From assembly GCF_030272615.1 (NCBI RefSeq), contig NC_081414.1, positions 821,683,896-821,747,895 of the forward strand: a DNA stretch of 64,000 nt, read 5' to 3'. Positions 35,179 through 46,446 of the stretch are shown piece by piece. Each line of letters begins with the position of its first letter. The stretch's first letter is position 1. A program made the position numbers and the translations under genes. Origin of the DNA: Cryptomeria japonica. Lineage: Eukaryota; Streptophyta; Pinopsida; Cupressales; Cupressaceae. The notes under the pieces were generated by a model. That model did no database searches and was not told where the DNA came from. It saw only the letters and a program-made list of their open reading frames with translations.

Positions 35179-35985
35179 TGTTAGGATTCCCACAGATACT
35201 AAGATTGGGGGGGGGGGGGGGGTGAATCAGTATCTAACTGATATTTAGAATTTCTTAACTTAAAACATGCAGAACATATTAGAATAGTGTACTGGTAAGC
35301 AAGAAGTAATGTAATAAATAGAGATAAAAGCAACCACATGAAAAACACATCATAACACAAGGATTTAACGAGGAAACCTGATGTGGGAAAAACCTCGGTG
35401 GGATTTGTGACCCACAATATTCACTTACTAGCCAATAAGAGAATATTATTGCTACAAGAGGGGCCTAGACATGCAGGAAGGCCAAGTGCCTAGAGCACAC
35501 TGCTCAAAATAGAAGTCTCACTGACTTACAAAATGGATTATATAAATCCAGTGTCTTGTACTACTTCAGAATAGAATCTATAATGCTAGATCCAGTACTT
35601 GTTTCTGCTCTGCTTCTTACATAAACCCTTAACCTATAATTCCCATAATAGGTCTACCTAATTATATACCATTTCTCTTCTCTTTTACCTTACAATGTTC
35701 TATAATGATCTCTTATATATATGAGTCATTTTACATCATGCCAAGTCGGCTTAAAAATGTTTTTACAATAATAAACAAAATATATTACAACAAAAAATCC
35801 TATCAGCCTCTGTGTCAATATGCTTCCTTTCACTGCTATTGTCAGTGGTTTGAGTGCCAGTGTAGAGTCTGTTCTTGCTAGTACCGATGGAATGTCTTGC
35901 TAGTGTCATAGGATTATAAGGTTGCCATCAATGACAAAACCTTCAATCACCTACAATGTCTCATTAGAGTGTGCATATGCCAACA
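35179..35985 (-). repeat. 3' LTR of A2
   Basis: This 807-bp LTR is homologous to the A1 LTRs. A 15-base G run near 35207-35221 marks the U5 block TTCACC(C)n on the minus strand. Confidence 0.93.
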
Positions 35986-36130
35986 ATCTCCCCCTTTGGC
36001 ATTGATGGCAACACTCATGAGAAAGTTTCAAAAGTGTATCAAAAATATATGAGCTCCCCCTGAGTAGGTGAGTCCTTTGTTGATTATTTTCTCATACTAC
36101 TACTCCCCCTTTGGCATCAATGACAAAGGT
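35986..36130 (-). promoter_or_regulatory. PPT and G-rich modules of A2
   Basis: On the minus strand, CCAAAGGGGGAGAT abuts the LTR at 35986-35999. CTCAGGGGGAGCTC lies at 36051-36064, and TTGATGCCAAAGGGGGAGTA at 36102-36121. Order and spacing match A1, and here the upstream module has a perfect AAAGGGGGAG core. Confidence 0.75.
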
Positions 36131-36311
36131 TGTCAAAGTGTCAATAGAGTTGTAGTTTTATGCCTCATCCTTGTAACTAGGTGGTTACAATTTGAAAAAT
36201 ATCCGCCAAAACCAAATTTATGCTTTCCATAAACTTCTTACTGTCTTTTATTGCTGCCTCAGTTCTTTGTACTATACTGGTGAGGTGCTGCATATGCTTT
36301 GCTGGTGTTTT

Positions 36312-39300
36312 CTATCCTTGTACTAATACCTCAGATATTTCCTTCCTCAAGGATACTAGATAGTCTAGTCTTGGATTTAGTCTTAGTCTCAGATCTTTAG
36401 CCTTGTTTATTATTCTCTCCTTTTCTCTTTCTAACTTAAGTAATTCTCCCTCAAAACTTGTTATCTTTTGTTCAAAAACTGATAATGTATCAGGTGAGTT
36501 AACAAAACTATCAGCAAGTTTATTGATTTCATCCTGTACCTTGCTCATTTTCTTATCTATGTCAACTGTTAGGAAGTTTGTCTTGCAAATGTCTCTATAT
36601 AGAGTTTTGAATTCCTTCAATGAGTTGCATAGTTCTGGTAGAAGTGTGTCAAATTCTCTATTACACTTCTTTACTTGATCATCAAAGAATTTTTGTTTTT
36701 CAATTTCCAATTTCTCTTTCAATGCCTCTTCCTTTATTTTCTCAACTGTCACTATGTTGTTAGTAATGTACTTAGACAAAGTGTCGAGTTGTCTCAAAGA
36801 ATCCTTATTATCTAAATTACAGTTAGGAGCTATCATCTTCAAAACTGGGATTGTGTCATCTATAGCTTTATAGGCTTGTGAACTACAATCTGTTATTTTC
36901 TTTAAAGAATCCAAAAGAACTTCAGTTACATTTGTTGATTTGTAACCTGCTGAGGAGGAACCAATATTCAGAATTCTTCTGGTGGAGGAAGTATCCAAGC
37001 TTGTAGTGACCTCTGGTAGGTCTGTCTGTGTTTCCATTTCAAGAAAGGGTTTTTGTTTCTCTCTTATTGCTGGTGGCACTGTTTCCATATGAACTTGTTC
37101 CTGTTCCGGAGCCTATTGCTCTGCTTGACTCTCTGTTTGTTGATTTGTCTCTATCTATATGAGTCTCTACCTATTTCCCTATGCTATCATCTACCAGTTT
37201 GTCAATTTGATTAGTTACCGGTGGCTCACTAGCCATGTCAGTCTTACCAGTTGAGTCTTTATCTATCACAATGTTGACTATTTGAGTATCACCATTAACT
37301 ACATATAGTACCTCAGGATTAGGATTTGTATCCTTTATACCCATACTCTCATCTATCGGTTGATCTTCAGTTTTCATTATTGGTGGAGTAATCAGAGGTG
37401 GTCGGGATAAGTTATCTTTTATTTTGATGCTAGGAGTTCCACAAACCTTTCCTTTACCCTTATCTTTGTCCTTTTGATAGACTTTGATAGGCTTGGGGTT
37501 CCTGTACTCTTGCTACTTCTCCTTCTCCACAAGGAATATATCTATTAGCCCATTTACTCTTCCTGCCATGATTGCAATATGCTGGTGTGCAGTAGAGAAA
37601 ATTGACCGGTTGGCTTCTGCAATTGAGCCATCAATCTCCTTTGGTGAGTTTATTGGGTAAACAACAAGTAATTTTTCAATTTTAATTTTCTTATCAAGCT
37701 CTACAACAGCGTGTCTTCTTCCTTCTAGTCTCTTGAACAATTCATCTAGTAGTTCATCTACCACTTGCATTAAAAACTTCTTATAGATGTTTAGGTGTAA
37801 GATGAAACTATTTTCAACTTGCTCTTTCTCATCTGCTGATAGTGTATCATATAATTTTTCTATATTCTTGAGTTTTCCTTCATTTGTGATTTCATTCAAC
37901 AATTCATCAAGTGGGGCAATGTTTTGTTGAGTCCTTTTCTTCTTAGGTGTTAGCTTTTTCTTTGGGGTTGTCTTCTTTACCGGAGACCTCACTGCCTGTT
38001 GTTTTTGTCTTGTTCTTCTAGGCGAGGGTGTGGATGCCGGTGAAGGATCCCTTTTCCTTACAACTCTTTTGAATGTTGCTAGCATGTCATTCTCTAAAGA
38101 AGTTGCTACCAGTGATAGGTGAGTCTCAGGTTGTAATGTTACTAACTCATCCTTAGTGATGTCGATCTGTTTCAGTACATCTTCCTTGATGGCTTTTGCC
38201 TACCTTGAGCCTTTTCTCACAATTGCTTCAACTTTCTTTACTCTCTTCTTAGACTAAATTTGGCTTTCAATTGTCTTAGCACTACTGAATACCTCTTCCT
38301 TAGGTTCCTTAGGTGCTTCCAGAAGGGCTTTTGCATAAGTCTCAATGATATGATCATCAGTCTCATAGCCCATCTCAGATACCCAAATTGTTCTTGGGAT
38401 CACTGCTTCCATCCAGATCTCATCCTTTTTAATTACAAAACATATATCATCCTTATATTTGTCAACAAGTTTCTGTGACAGTCTGATTCTCTTATTCATT
38501 TTGGCCTTAAGTGCTTGAAAATACTCATTGATATTCCTTTCCTTGTTTTCACCCATGTTGTTGAATAGGTCTGATAACTGTTTTCCTACCAGTATGTCAA
38601 ATCCAAGGCTCTTGTTGCCTATACCAGGCATCTGTTCGGTTATGTGTAGCATTAAGCATACAAGTAAATTACCAAATCTAAAAGTCCCTTTCTTATCCTT
38701 CTTGATTTTTCCTAAATTATCAATCAACTCCTCTTTCATCCATTCACATACATCAATTTTCACATTGTCTTTAGCCATGTCATAAGCACTCTTTATGCAT
38801 AAACTTGAAACAGAGTTAAGTCAGTTTGCATGAGTTGCTTTGTAACCTAGAATCATGCTAACAAATCTCACATCTATATCGATCACATCATTAACCCTCA
38901 AAGACCTTCTGTTGGATGTTGCACCGATTAAGTTTATTACCAGGTCATTTGAGACCTTCTTTGATTTGTCTGGTCTGCTACTAGTGGAAGGTAACCCTGT
39001 TACAACTTTCACAACTTCCTTGGTAATTTTGTGAATTTTGTCTAACCAAAAGAATTCACCATGTACCTTGCTCAATACTATCCTAATGAATTCCTTAGGA
39101 AAGTTTGGAATGCTAAGGATCTCAGTGAATCCTAGGGTTTTAACACTTTTATGTTCAGGCTTCACATTTCCGAAATTATCACATATAACAGTTTTGTACA
39201 TGTTTTTGATTTTCTCATCTCCTAGTTCATCTATGTGGCAATGGATGTACATTCTAGGATCTTCTGCAAGAACAACTCCTTTGTGGATTTGGGAGAATGC

Positions 39301-39420
39301 ACCAACATTGTCATCCTTTTTAGCTACCTTAGGAACTAGCTGGAATATGGGCCTAGGGCATTTGATAACCTCGACTACAATAGGGTTAGCTATGAATTGA
39401 GGTGCAAAGGAAGATGCCAT
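36312..39420 (-). pseudogene. A2 ORF2: about 1,036-codon protein of unknown function
   Basis: From the ATG at 39420: IRIVLSKVHG at residues 112-121, ITKEVVKVVTGLP at 132-144, ILGYKATHAN near 190, FRFGNLLVCLMLHI near 247, YKDDICFVIKKDEIWMEAV from about 322, the basic linker RSPVKKTTPKKKLTPKKK near 480, and a long helical and coiled-coil C-terminus after METQTDLPEV. Single stops occur after THAN, at ESQI, near GSR, at EKEK and at SIGK, with a frameshift between 37171 and 37088. A1 has sense codons at the comparable sites that I aligned. It is Lys/Glu-rich, has no signal peptide and no clear membrane segment. ORF2 of B is homologous. The function is unknown; a nucleic-acid-binding or structural role is only a guess from the basic linker and coiled coil. 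Confidence 0.85.
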
Positions 39421-39726
39421 GATTATAAATACCTTTTTCTGCCTTAGGAAGGATTGAATGCTAAAGTGCTTTGCCTCTTTTCTCGAAATGCCTTAGCTCT
39501 GGAGATTTCATGCTCTTCGAGTGTTTGAATTCATGGTGAAGTATATTGGAGCCAAAACCATTGATTTATAATGTCAATTTCACCAACTACCACAATTAAT
39601 GCATGCCGGTGAAGTAACCACTTAGCCTTTTTGCCGGTATAGAAGTAATTTTCAACTTCTCATCATCAACCAAGGGAATAATAACATATGTCTCATTTGA
39701 TTGTCAAACCCTCAAGGAAACTTTCT
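39421..39726 (-). promoter_or_regulatory. ORF1-ORF2 spacer with candidate internal promoter (A2)
   Basis: TTATAAAT on the minus strand at 39564-39571 lies 144 bp before the ORF2 ATG, against 143 bp in A1. Surrounding phrases such as TGCATTAA, GAAATCTCCAGAGC and TTTCGAGAAAAGAGGCAAAG are also conserved. Confidence 0.45.
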
Positions 39727-40862
39727 TCAATTTGATGAAGAGCTTCCTATCGGTGGAGTACTACTTTGTTCTGCCAGTGGAGTGTTGATTGGCTCTACCA
39801 GTGGAGGAGTATTTCGAACATTATTTAGGTCTGACTTTCTAATCCATTGTTTTGAGAATTCTTTCTTAACCTCTTCAACTTTTTCTTTTCCTTTCAAACT
39901 AGAACTTTTATTATCTACCGGTGATCCTTTACTTCTACAAAATTTTGCAATATGCCCAATCTTGTTACATGCAAAACAAGTCACATTATTCTTTTGAATA
40001 GCTTTCCCATAACCTATGCCAGTTTATGTTCTACATTGATTAGATAGGTGTCCAAATCTTCCACAAACATAACATCTCACATTCATTGTGCAATTTCAGA
40101 GTTATGACCAACTCTGTTGCATTTTGAACATTGACCGGTGGGTGTGTTGGTGTTCGGATAACTTCTAGATCTACATTGATTTGCTCTATGACCATATTTA
40201 TTATAGTTAAAGCATTTTCCATTGAATTTGTAAGTAGTAGGTTGTCTTACCAGTTTGCTATGATCCTGTGTGTTTGCAGTACCAGAGCTTTCTCCAACTT
40301 CAAAGCCAATTCGACAAGAGTCACCTTTAGGTTTCTATTTCTTCAGTAAGTCACCAAGTTCTTCTAAGCTTTTCTTAAATTTCTCTTTGTGCTGATTTGC
40401 AATATCCAGTTCTCTTTCTAAGATTTCCTTTTGCCTCACCAGTTCATTCAAGTCATTCTGTGTATGCATCAGATCTATCTTCAACAAATCATTTTCATAG
40501 CTAAGTCTGGTGTTCTCATTTACTGCATCACTTAGTCTTCTGGTCAAATCTTCTTCATTCTTCTTTCTATCTTCAATTTCTTTGAAAAATCTCATAGTCA
40601 TATCCTACATCTCATTCCTTGTTGTCATGTTCTCTTGTTTTAGCTTGCATATTTGCTCATTAAGAGTTTTTTTTTCATCATCCTCAATTTGTATCTTTTC
40701 ACAAAGTTCTCTTCTCTTGTTTCTTGCAATGGTAAGATTTTCTTGAAGTGCTTGAATAATTTCCTGAGATGCCTTTAGATCATCTTCAAGTTTGATATTT
40801 TTTAACTTTTCTGTATCAAAATTTGAGAGAGCTGCTTCTAGTTGCTTCATCAAATTTTCCAT
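39727..40862 (-). pseudogene. A2 ORF1: coiled coil plus zinc-knuckle protein
   Basis: From the ATG at 40862 (MENLMKQLEAAL) come about 180 residues of coiled coil, the RIGFEVGESSG motif, then zinc knuckles: CFNYNKYGHRANQC (second Cys now Tyr), CSKCNRVGHNSE cut by a one-base deletion, CYVCGRFGHLSNQC intact, and CFACNKIGHIAKFC intact. A Lys-rich, Ser/Pro tail ends in SSSSN. Stops fall after RNEM, after LLKK and after CRT (Gln in A1). Knuckle 3 has the His that A1 lost. This fits a single-stranded RNA-binding, multimerising Gag-tail protein. No capsid domain is visible. Confidence 0.85.
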
Positions 40863-40919
40863 GTCTACCGGTGTCAAGATCTTCCTCAAGCAATTAGGCT
40901 TCTGAAAATAGAGGACCAG

Positions 40920-40931
40920 GCTCTGATACCA
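40920..40931 (-). promoter_or_regulatory. Primer-binding site of A2
   Basis: The minus strand reads TGGTATCAGAGC two bases from the 5' LTR end, the perfect initiator-Met tRNA type. Confidence 0.93.
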
Positions 40932-40933
40932 AT

Positions 40934-41730
40934 TGTTAGGATTCCCACAGATACTAAGAGGGGGGGGTGAATTAGCATCTAACCAGTATTTAGAATTTCT
41001 TAACTTAAAATATGTAGAACATATTAGAATAGTGTATCGATAAGCAAGAAGTAATGTAATAAATAGAGATAAAAGCAACCACATAAAAAACACACCATAA
41101 TACAAGGATTTAACTAGGAAACCCGGTGTGGGAAAAACCTCGATGGGATTTGTGACCCACAATATTCACTTACTGGCCAATAAGAGAATATTACTACTAC
41201 AAGAGGGCCCTGCACATGCAAGAAGGCCAAGTTCCTAGAGCACACTGCTCAAAATAGAAGTCTCACTAACTTACAAAATGGATTATATAAATCCAGTGTC
41301 TTGTACTGCTTCAGAATAGCATCTATAATGCTAGATCCAATACCGGTTTTTGCTCTACTTCTTACATAAATCCTTAACCTATAAGTTGCATAATAGGTCT
41401 ACCTAATTACATACCATTTCTCTTCTCTTCTACCTTACAATGTTCTATAATGATCTCTTATATATATGAGTCATTTTACATCATGTCAAGTCAGCTTAAA
41501 AATGTTTTTACAATAATAAACAAAATATATTACAACAAAAAATCTTGTCTGCCTCTTTGCTGGTATGCTTCCTTTCACTGCCAGTGCCGGTGGTTTGAGT
41601 GCCGGTGTAGAGTTTGTTCTTGCTGGTGCTGGTGGAATGTCTTGCTGGTGTCATAGGATTGTAAGGTTGCCATCAATGACAAAACCTTCAATCACCTACA
41701 ATGTCTCATTGGAGTGTGCATATGCCAACA
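40934..41730 (-). repeat. 5' LTR of A2
   Basis: This 797-bp LTR has an 8-base G run in the U5 block, where the other copy has about 15. The minus strand carries a TATATAAGAG-type box near 41455-41465, matching the A1 promoter position. Confidence 0.93.
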
Positions 41731-41735
41731 GAATA

Positions 41736-42330
41736 TAGGAACAAGAAGTTACAAAATACTTATTGTTGTAGGACACTAGAAAATAAACACTAAAGCAAAT
41801 AATATTAATAAATAGTAACAAAAATGCACCCTATGAATTACATGAATATTGTTATGATAATTGATATGTTTTGTTTAAATATATATAAATTTATGATAAA
41901 CCTAATTATTATATTTAAAATTAATTAATCCATGGATGGTTTGTACAATTTGATGTTAATTGTTGAAATCTTTGTGTGCATTTGGCAATGTTAAAGTTTT
42001 ATGTTTCATCAATAAGGAGTGAAAATCAATGAAACGAAGCTTTAATATGGGATTTAGGATCAATTATGAAAAATAACACTATTATCATTTGGTTACAATA
42101 TTCTTTAGGTTATTTTTTTATTATGTTCATGTATTTAAGCATCAGGTGCAAGTAAAATTATAATTAATTCATGGTATTTAATTTATACATATCATTAAAA
42201 AAGTAATTTAAAAAGAGAATTTATACACATATATTATGATTATATATGCAATATTTATACATGCATGTGATATACCTTCTTTTAATAAATAATTGCTTAT
42301 TGTTTTAAAGATGAAATTACTATTACTCTT
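41736..42330. other. AT-rich spacer between A2 and B
   Basis: About 600 bp with no gene or repeat pair that I can recognise. It ends at GTTAT, the target duplication of B. Confidence 0.5.
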
Positions 42331-42335
42331 GTTAT

Positions 42336-43524
42336 TGTTGGCATTTTGATGATGTTTTGATTGTCATTGATGGACACACACTTTCTTGATGTATTGAGTT
42401 ATGCTCAAACGGTAATTGCTCCAACTGGTATTGTGTATTATTGGATGTATAGTCTTTAGCCTATCGGTGTTTTGCAAAAAATGGTTTACCGGTCACATAT
42501 TGCATGAAGACCACAAGCGGTATGAAGATCCCAAGCCATGTGAGGATCCCAAGTGGTTCGGGGAGCTCAAGAAGTATGAAGGAACCAAGCAGTAGTTAAC
42601 TTTTGATCGGAACACTATGATCTACCAGTCTTCATTTTTGACAACCGGTAATTGGTATATTGTATTAACCGATATTACTTTGTGATGAATTACCAACTAG
42701 TATTTGGTAATGTGTGATGAGTTATCATCCATCGACACCTTGGTGGTGATTTTGTGTCATGTTACCCAATGTGTCCATATGCATTGAACCTAGGAACTTG
42801 TAGTCTAATCCTATTAGACCGACATGAAATCAGTTTCCTTTATAAGGACATCATGTCTAGGGTTTGCATGGTATGTGAGATATGTAATATGTGAGACATA
42901 ATAGAGAAAAGGTTATGTGAGATCTTTGAAGAGAAGATTAAGTCTGTGTGAAGAGATAGAGTGTGGAGATATTGAAGACTGAAGTAATGCTGGAATGCAT
43001 TAACAATGAGTTGTCAAGGATATAACCAAGCATACTATGCTAGTATCTAGATCACTCACTTGTTGATTACAAATATCTTCGACAAGTCTGAAACCCTTAA
43101 CCGGGTAGGGCCAGCAAAGCCTTTGTAAATCCTCTAACAAGGTGGTTCACAACTATGGATTTGAAATCCTTTAACAAGGTAGTCTTTAATAGGACTTATC
43201 TCCTAATAGAAATCTAGATTCCTAACAGGATCTGTTCTAGTGAAGAACATTGTATGACCTTAACCAGTCTGGTTTCTATTCTGCAGATAGTTACTTGTGA
43301 GTTTCTGCTCACCGTGGTTTTTTCCCATTTGGGTATCCATGTCAAATATCTTGTGTTATGGTGATTGTGCTCTTGTGGGTGAATGCTTTGTTTTCTATTT
43401 GGTTTGCATTTATCTTAACCGGTTTATTGGTGAATCTATTGCATTGATTATCTGCTAAACTTTTTAAATGATTGTTTATAGTATTTTTTGGTATACTAAT
43501 TCACCCCCCTCTTAGTATTCATCA
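42336..43524 (+). repeat. 5' LTR of B
   Basis: This 1,189-bp LTR has a TATA-like box, TTTATAAG, at 42839-42846. Three copies of the module AAATCCTTTAACAAGGT lie at 43091-43182, and the C-rich U5 block TTCACCCCCCTCTTAGTATT precedes the end. A Lys/Asp/Tyr-rich short frame in U3 is also open in the other LTR. Confidence 0.92.
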
Positions 43525-43526
43525 AT

Positions 43527-43538
43527 TGGTATCAGAGC
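43527..43538 (+). promoter_or_regulatory. Primer-binding site of B
   Basis: TGGTATCAGAGC two bases after the 5' LTR, the initiator-Met tRNA type. Confidence 0.93.
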
Positions 43539-43574
43539 CAACCTTTCTATAAGTCTAACCACTTGGAAGGAGAT

Positions 43575-44593
43575 ATGGGGGAATATAGTGTGAGGGAACT
43601 TACTTATCATCTGACTCAGACTGAGAGAGCCTGTGATGAACTCAAAGTCAAGTATAAAGCCTCTTTGAACAAAAGAAAAGAGCATGTTGAAAAACTGATG
43701 GAACTTACTGAAAATAACTCTTTTGATGAAGCAGACATGGATGCCCTAGTTGAAGAAGTTGAAAAACTAAATGAATCTAAAGCCAATCCAAGAAAGGAGT
43801 CAGAAGGACTAACTATCAGAATGTGTCAAGAGCTTGAGAACTGAAGGAAAGCTGAAGATTTGGTAAAATACAAAGATCATGAGATCTCCAAGCTGAAGCA
43901 AGAAATCAGTACCCTTACCACTCATCTCCAAGAGAGTAAAGTGGAAAAAGAAGAAATGCAAGGTGAACTAAACATGGCTATTTTTGAGAATGCAACCTTG
44001 ATGAAATCCAACGCTGCTATTTCCAAGGAACTTACTGAGTCAAAGGAGATACTTGCCAAATTCAATTAGAGTACTGCTAAGCTAGAGAAAAAGCTAGAAT
44101 CAGCAAAGCCAGTAAAGAATACCATTGGAATTGGTTTCTCTGGGTATGAGGAAGGTGAGACCTCTGGAACAAAAGTTTAAGCATCAAAGAAGCAACCAAC
44201 ATCCAAGGATAAAGGTAAGCAAAAATTTAAACCTATTTGCTTTAATAGTCTCAAAGAAGGACATACTGCTAATGTGTGTAGAATCAAGGCCTACAACAAT
44301 TTTCCTTATTTTCAAAATAATATGCCTAGATCCAATAGATTCAATGGAAATGATTATGCATGCAGCAAGTTTGGGCATAGAGCATTTGAATGCAGGTTAT
44401 TTTTGCACAACATTGGGAGATATCCTCCAAGGAATCAATGAGTTATCCTGGAACCTTCTATGAACCGAAACCCTAACCAGTATAATACTTTTCGGTCAAG
44501 TGGTTATCAAGTGGCTACCAGTTGGAGAACAACTTGTTTGATCTATCATGGTAGCGGTCACATTGCTGCAACATGTAGAAGGAAGAATGGAAG
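43575..44593 (+). pseudogene. B ORF1, coiled coil and zinc knuckles 1-3 (interrupted)
   Basis: From the ATG at 43575 (MGEYSVRELTYHL) one frame runs to 44593 with stops at 43842-43844, 44067-44069, 44178-44180 and near 44440. About 180 residues form a Glu/Lys/Leu-rich coiled coil. The motif GIGFSGYEEGETSG follows, matching GIGFEVGESFG of A. Knuckles: CFNSLKEGHTANVC (second Cys now Ser), DYACSKFGHRAFEC (first Cys lost) and CLIYHGSGHIAATC (second Cys now Tyr). A gypsy-type element is inserted after RRKNG; reading resumes at 52285. Confidence 0.82.
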
Positions 44594-46254
44594 TGTAGCA
44601 TCGTAAATTGTACACACTTGCTAGGGTGGTACAATTTCACACCTAGTTTAGCACCTGCCTTGGCGCATTTTGCATTTTGCATTGTATTTCTCCTTTAGCA
44701 CTTAATTAGGTCTAAGGTTCTATTTTTATCATCTCCCATATCATAAAGTTGGGCCCTTTTCATTAAAGTGTGCCCCTTTTCATTTTATTCCTCCAATACA
44801 TCATTTAATCAAAAACCCTAATTAGGTCCTATTTTGAACTTGGGGGCTTGATTTCGGGGCTCAAAACATCTTGAAATCACCTGTAACTTCGAGATTCTCT
44901 CTAAAATCATCATATCCGATGGCCCTAAAAATTTGGTGAGAAGTTGTCAGGACCATGGTGCCCAGAGTGCACACGGTCCCAAACATTTTTCTCAAAATTT
45001 TAGGAGCGCGATCCAATCATAAAATAAAGCTTAACCCCAAGAAATTGGTGGAAGATTCAATCTCTAGGTCGGCCAAAAGTTGAAATTAAGACCTAGGGTT
45101 TCATATATAAGAGCTCTCTTTCTTCATTTGAAAGGATGGGAATTTTGGTTTTAGGGACCTTCTATGCAGTGAAAGAGAAAATCTTTGAAGACTTCAATAA
45201 CATTCAACATCCATCCATCAAGCATTCATCAATTTCATTCATCCATTTAGGGCTTTGAAAACATTGAAGAGCAATAAGGGATCACCGACTGAAGATTGGC
45301 TTGTACTCCTCCCTTGGGGATGGGTATGATTTCATGTTGTTTTCATGTCTTTGCATAAGCCTCATTATATCATTTGTATTCATGCTTTAGATCACTTTGC
45401 ATCTTGGTTTGGAGCATTTACATTATCATTTACAAGCAATTAGGGTTTACTTTCTAGGTTGCTCTAGTTTGCTTACTTGCATTTTAGGATCTTGCACACA
45501 CACAAGGTCTGCACACACACTACTTTTACAATACAACTTGGCTATTCATGGAGGTGGAAATCACCAAAGCGGGGGTTTGACTAAGGCAAGACTAAGGCAA
45601 AACCCTATATAGCTACCCACCATACCTTTTCAGATATAAGTGCAGATTTCGGGATTCAGACAATGTCGCAAGTTGCAGATCTGACAGAAGCAGACAGAAA
45701 CTGAGCTACACACCAAATCTCAGGGCAAAAGACTAGGATAGGGGCGTGGGGTGCCCTGGTCCTACTAGGAAAGGGGTGCTAGGCACCCTGGTCCCTAGGA
45801 CAGTGGTGTTGGGTACCCTGGTCCCTCAGTCAGACAGCAAGTTTCAGCATTTCCGATAGCTTTTCAGGTTGCAAAATAGCAGTTTCAGGAGCAATATCAG
45901 GACAGTGGCACCTGCGCCCCCATCCTGAACATTTTCACTCAAATTTTAACTCCAGGTATGCATCTGCATTCTTGTCTTGTCCTTGTGTTTATATCTTTCC
46001 ATTTTTTAATCTCAATTCTGCAATCTTGTTATTAGTTCATACTTGCACTTTGGGGTTAGGAATTGAACTTGCATCATTTTATTTTTCAATTACAACAAAG
46101 GAATAGAAACCCTAATAGGTATCCCGTGGCTCTCTCTTCCACAAAAAGAAGTAGCCAATTGTGTGATACCTCTAGGCTCTTTCGTAATCCACAATTTGTG
46201 TCAAAAGGTAGGATTAGGGCATGTTAGACTAGTCTCGCTTTTTTTCCCTACACA
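44594..46254 (+). repeat. 5' LTR of nested gypsy-type element
   Basis: This 1,661-bp LTR has TATATAAG at 45104-45111 followed by GAGCTCTC, and the ACCATGGTGCC phrase also found in the solo LTR. Short frames inside (for example 45397-45612) recur in the other LTR and are incidental. Confidence 0.93.
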
Positions 46255-46257
46255 TTT

Positions 46258-46273
46258 TGGTGAACCAGACGTG
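46258..46273 (+). promoter_or_regulatory. Primer-binding site of nested gypsy-type element
   Basis: TGGTGAACCAGACGTG lies three bases after the LTR end. Its near twin at 936-951 on the minus strand supports it as a real primer site. The tRNA is not identified. Confidence 0.7.
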
Positions 46274-46446
46274 AACTTATTATTGCTTTCTCTTGCATTG
46301 CATTTGTTAGATCTAGATCTAGATTTAGTGTGTTTCATTTAAGTTTCATTTTCATTAAAGAAAAAAAAAAAAAAAAGGAAAAGAAAGAGTGTGTTTCTTT
46401 GTTTCTTTGCATTGTGGTTTAGGTTTTATGCAATTTTTATTTCAAA

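Larger units (their letters stand above)
35179..41730 (-). mobile_element. Element A2: second copy of the A family
   Basis: LTRs at 35179-35985 and 40934-41730 are bounded by TG and CA and flanked by GAATA at 35174-35178 and 41731-41735. The element is 6,552 bp long with no nested insertion, so it shows the true plan of the family: primer site, ORF1 (40862-39727), a 306-bp spacer, ORF2 (39420-36312), a three-part G-rich region, LTR. No pol domain is present and there is no room for one. It is inverted relative to A1. Confidence 0.94.

Noticed and set aside
40040-40222. 60-codon frame reading MENALTIINMVIEQINV
   Set aside because: It is the zinc-knuckle DNA of A2 ORF1 read in a wrong frame.
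45397-45612. Matching frames at 45397 and 51433, and at 1895 and 15151
   Set aside because: Again LTR pairs; no protein-like conservation beyond the DNA identity.
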